From assembly GCA_964424945.1 (NCBI GenBank), contig CAYRLB010000014.1:1-52949 (forward strand): a DNA stretch of 52,949 bases, written 5' to 3'. This DNA is from WHSP01 sp964424945 (GTDB taxonomy: Bacteria; Gemmatimonadota; Gemmatimonadetes; Longimicrobiales; Longimicrobiaceae). This document shows positions 52,025-52,949 of this stretch, one piece after another. Each line of letters starts with the position of its first letter. Positions within the stretch are counted from its first letter, which is position 1. The notes below the pieces were generated by a model. It saw nothing but the letters and a program-made list of their open reading frames with translations, was not told the origin of the DNA and made no database searches. The position numbers were made by a program, and so were the translations under genes.

Positions 52025-52818
52025 AGCCCTGGCGCTACGGAGACGGATGGGCGCTCGTCACGGGCGCCTCCGCCGGGCTCGGCGCCGAGATGGCCAGCAC
52101 GCTCGCCAGGCGCGGCACGAACCTCGTTCTCACCGCGCGGAGGAGCGACCGGCTCGAGGCGCTTGCGACCCGGCTCACCACCGAGCATGGCGTGTCAGTC
52201 CGCACCATCACCGCCGACCTCGCCCTCCCGGGAGAGGCAGCGCGGCTGTGGGCTGAGGCGAGCAGCACGAAGCCAATCGACCTCCTCGTCAACAACGCCG
52301 GCTTCGGCGCGCAGGGAGCCTTCCACGAAGTGCCTCTCGAGCGCCACCGGACGATGATCGAGCTCAACTGCAGCGCCCTTCTCGAGCTCGCCCATCTCGC
52401 CATCCCCGGGATGAGGGAACAGGGGAGCGGCGGCATCATCAACGTTGCGTCGATCGCCGCATTCCAGCCCGTACCCCTCCTCGCCAGCTACGCCGCGAGC
52501 AAGGCGTTCGTGCTCCTGCTCTCCGAAGCGCTCTGGGCCGAGAACCGTGAACATGGTGTCCGGGTTCTCGCTCTCTGTCCCGGTCGGACGCCGACCGAGT
52601 TCCAGGAGGTCGCCGGGACCGGGAGCGTGGAGGGTGCGTTCGGCTACCGGACACCCGCCCAGGTCATCGAGGCGGGGCTGCGCGCCTTCGAGGCGGGCCG
52701 GAGCTACGAGGTACCGGGCGGCGAGAACCTCCTCGCGACGTGGGTCGCACGCGCGCTGCCGCGCAGCTTCGTGACCCGCACGATGAAACGGCTCGTCCGC
52801 AGGGTCTATCCGGACTAA
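52021..52818 (+). CDS. SDR family oxidoreductase
   Basis: 265 residues of the classical SDR type. Cofactor motif VTGASAGLGAEMASTLAR, NNAGFGAQGAFHEV, Ser in NVASIAAFQPVP and YAASKAFVLLLSEAL. This branch (DltE/YqjQ-like) also has the C-terminal RTPAQVIEAGLRAFE and a basic end. The start is the GTG at 52021, inside the stop of the amidohydrolase gene. A much longer frame opens upstream in that gene but is an artefact of GC content. Substrate unknown. Confidence 0.92.
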   Translation: MKPWRYGDGWALVTGASAGLGAEMASTLARRGTNLVLTARRSDRLEALATRLTTEHGVSVRTITADLALPGEAARLWAEASSTKPIDLLVNNAGFGAQGAFHEVPLERHRTMIELNCSALLELAHLAIPGMREQGSGGIINVASIAAFQPVPLLASYAASKAFVLLLSEALWAENREHGVRVLALCPGRTPTEFQEVAGTGSVEGAFGYRTPAQVIEAGLRAFEAGRSYEVPGGENLLATWVARALPRSFVTRTMKRLVRRVYPD

Positions 52819-52824
52819 AGCATC

Positions 52825-52853
52825 TTGACAGTTGGTGCGGTTCCGGTTACCAT
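52825..52853 (+). promoter_or_regulatory. Sigma-70-type promoter
   Basis: A perfect TTGACA (52825-52830), a 17-base spacer and TACCAT (52848-52853, four of six matches) lie just past the SDR stop. The spacing is optimal. It would start transcription about 25 bases before the ATG of the gene cut by the window edge. Confidence 0.65.
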
Positions 52854-52885
52854 CCACGGACACGATCATCAATACGAAACGGAAA

Positions 52886-52949
52886 ATGGGCTTTTCGGTT
52901 GTTCTCCTCGTAAGCGGCATTCTACTCGTAGGGCTTATTATCAGCCCCC
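52886..52949 (+). CDS. Start of a gene cut by the window edge (hydrophobic N-terminus)
   Basis: An ATG at 52886 begins MGFSVVLLVSGILLVGLIIS, a membrane helix or signal peptide, and the frame is open to the edge. It is placed well behind the promoter described above, although the Shine-Dalgarno is weak. Only 21 codons are visible, so no family can be named. Confidence 0.55.
   Translation, partial: MGFSVVLLVSGILLVGLIISP

Overview
The window looks like a chromosomal segment of a high-GC Gram-negative bacterium. Outer-membrane-type lipoproteins, a TonB plug domain, a beta-barrel-associated M48 protease, Mpl recycling ligase (meso-diaminopimelate murein) and a deoxyhypusine-synthase-like gene would all suit Gemmatimonadota. 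This placement is inferred from gene content only; no rRNA or tRNA gene was found to test it.

Layout. 1-5618 (minus): a secreted coiled-coil protein cut by the window edge, then two tandem class A penicillin-binding proteins. 5758-13626 (minus): a long-chain acyl-CoA ligase, a bacilliredoxin, a translationally coupled trio (S66 carboxypeptidase, HicB/DinB-like protein, PduO-type cobalamin adenosyltransferase), and a GyrA-type topoisomerase subunit with an unusual C-terminal region. 13852-16394 (minus): a TPR protein, a TPR/HD-GYP signalling protein and a ZU5-like protein. 16649-21662 (plus): an M48 lipoprotein protease, a PAS-GAF-GAF histidine kinase and two small unrecognised genes. 21794-25551: a flavin monooxygenase, mpl, an FKBP lipoprotein and the ribosome-rescue hydrolase arfB. 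25576-29826 (minus): a tight run of a frameshifted FkbM methyltransferase, a DUF4105 (Lnb-like) membrane protein, an ArsC-like protein, a possible 24-codon ORF, an AlkA-type glycosylase and zapE. 30125-35641: envelope proteins (stand-alone plug lipoprotein, cytochrome c, aldo/keto reductase, secreted protein, EamA transporter, lipoprotein), with a gene-poor stretch holding a copied piece of the HD-GYP gene. 35938-44719: a hybrid histidine kinase, a TPR/dienoyl-CoA reductase/CinA run, an SDR/PlsC pair and a LysM lipoprotein. 44863-52949: a MoeZ-like sulfur-carrier activator, a 54-residue membrane protein, a threonine-dehydratase-like enzyme, pdxH, a DUF6941 protein, a LOG-family hydrolase, a deoxyhypusine-synthase-like enzyme, a REPIN-like intergenic element, an M20 amidohydrolase overlapping an SDR, and a promoter with the first codons of a membrane protein.

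Common themes are cell-envelope building and recycling (PBPs, S66, Mpl, LysM, M48, Lnb-like, FKBP), signalling (two histidine kinases, HD-GYP), lipid metabolism (acyl-CoA ligase, dienoyl-CoA reductase, PlsC) and cofactors (PduO, PdxH, MoeZ). I found no complete defence system, prophage, CRISPR array or insertion sequence. The most notable items are a 178-bp near-identical copy of part of the HD-GYP gene 16.9 kb away, a deoxyhypusine-synthase-like enzyme whose polyamine-binding residues appear altered, a GyrA with a degenerate GyrA box but a box-like motif in a later blade, a TonB plug domain without a barrel, a REPIN-like element and several palindromic intergenic structures.
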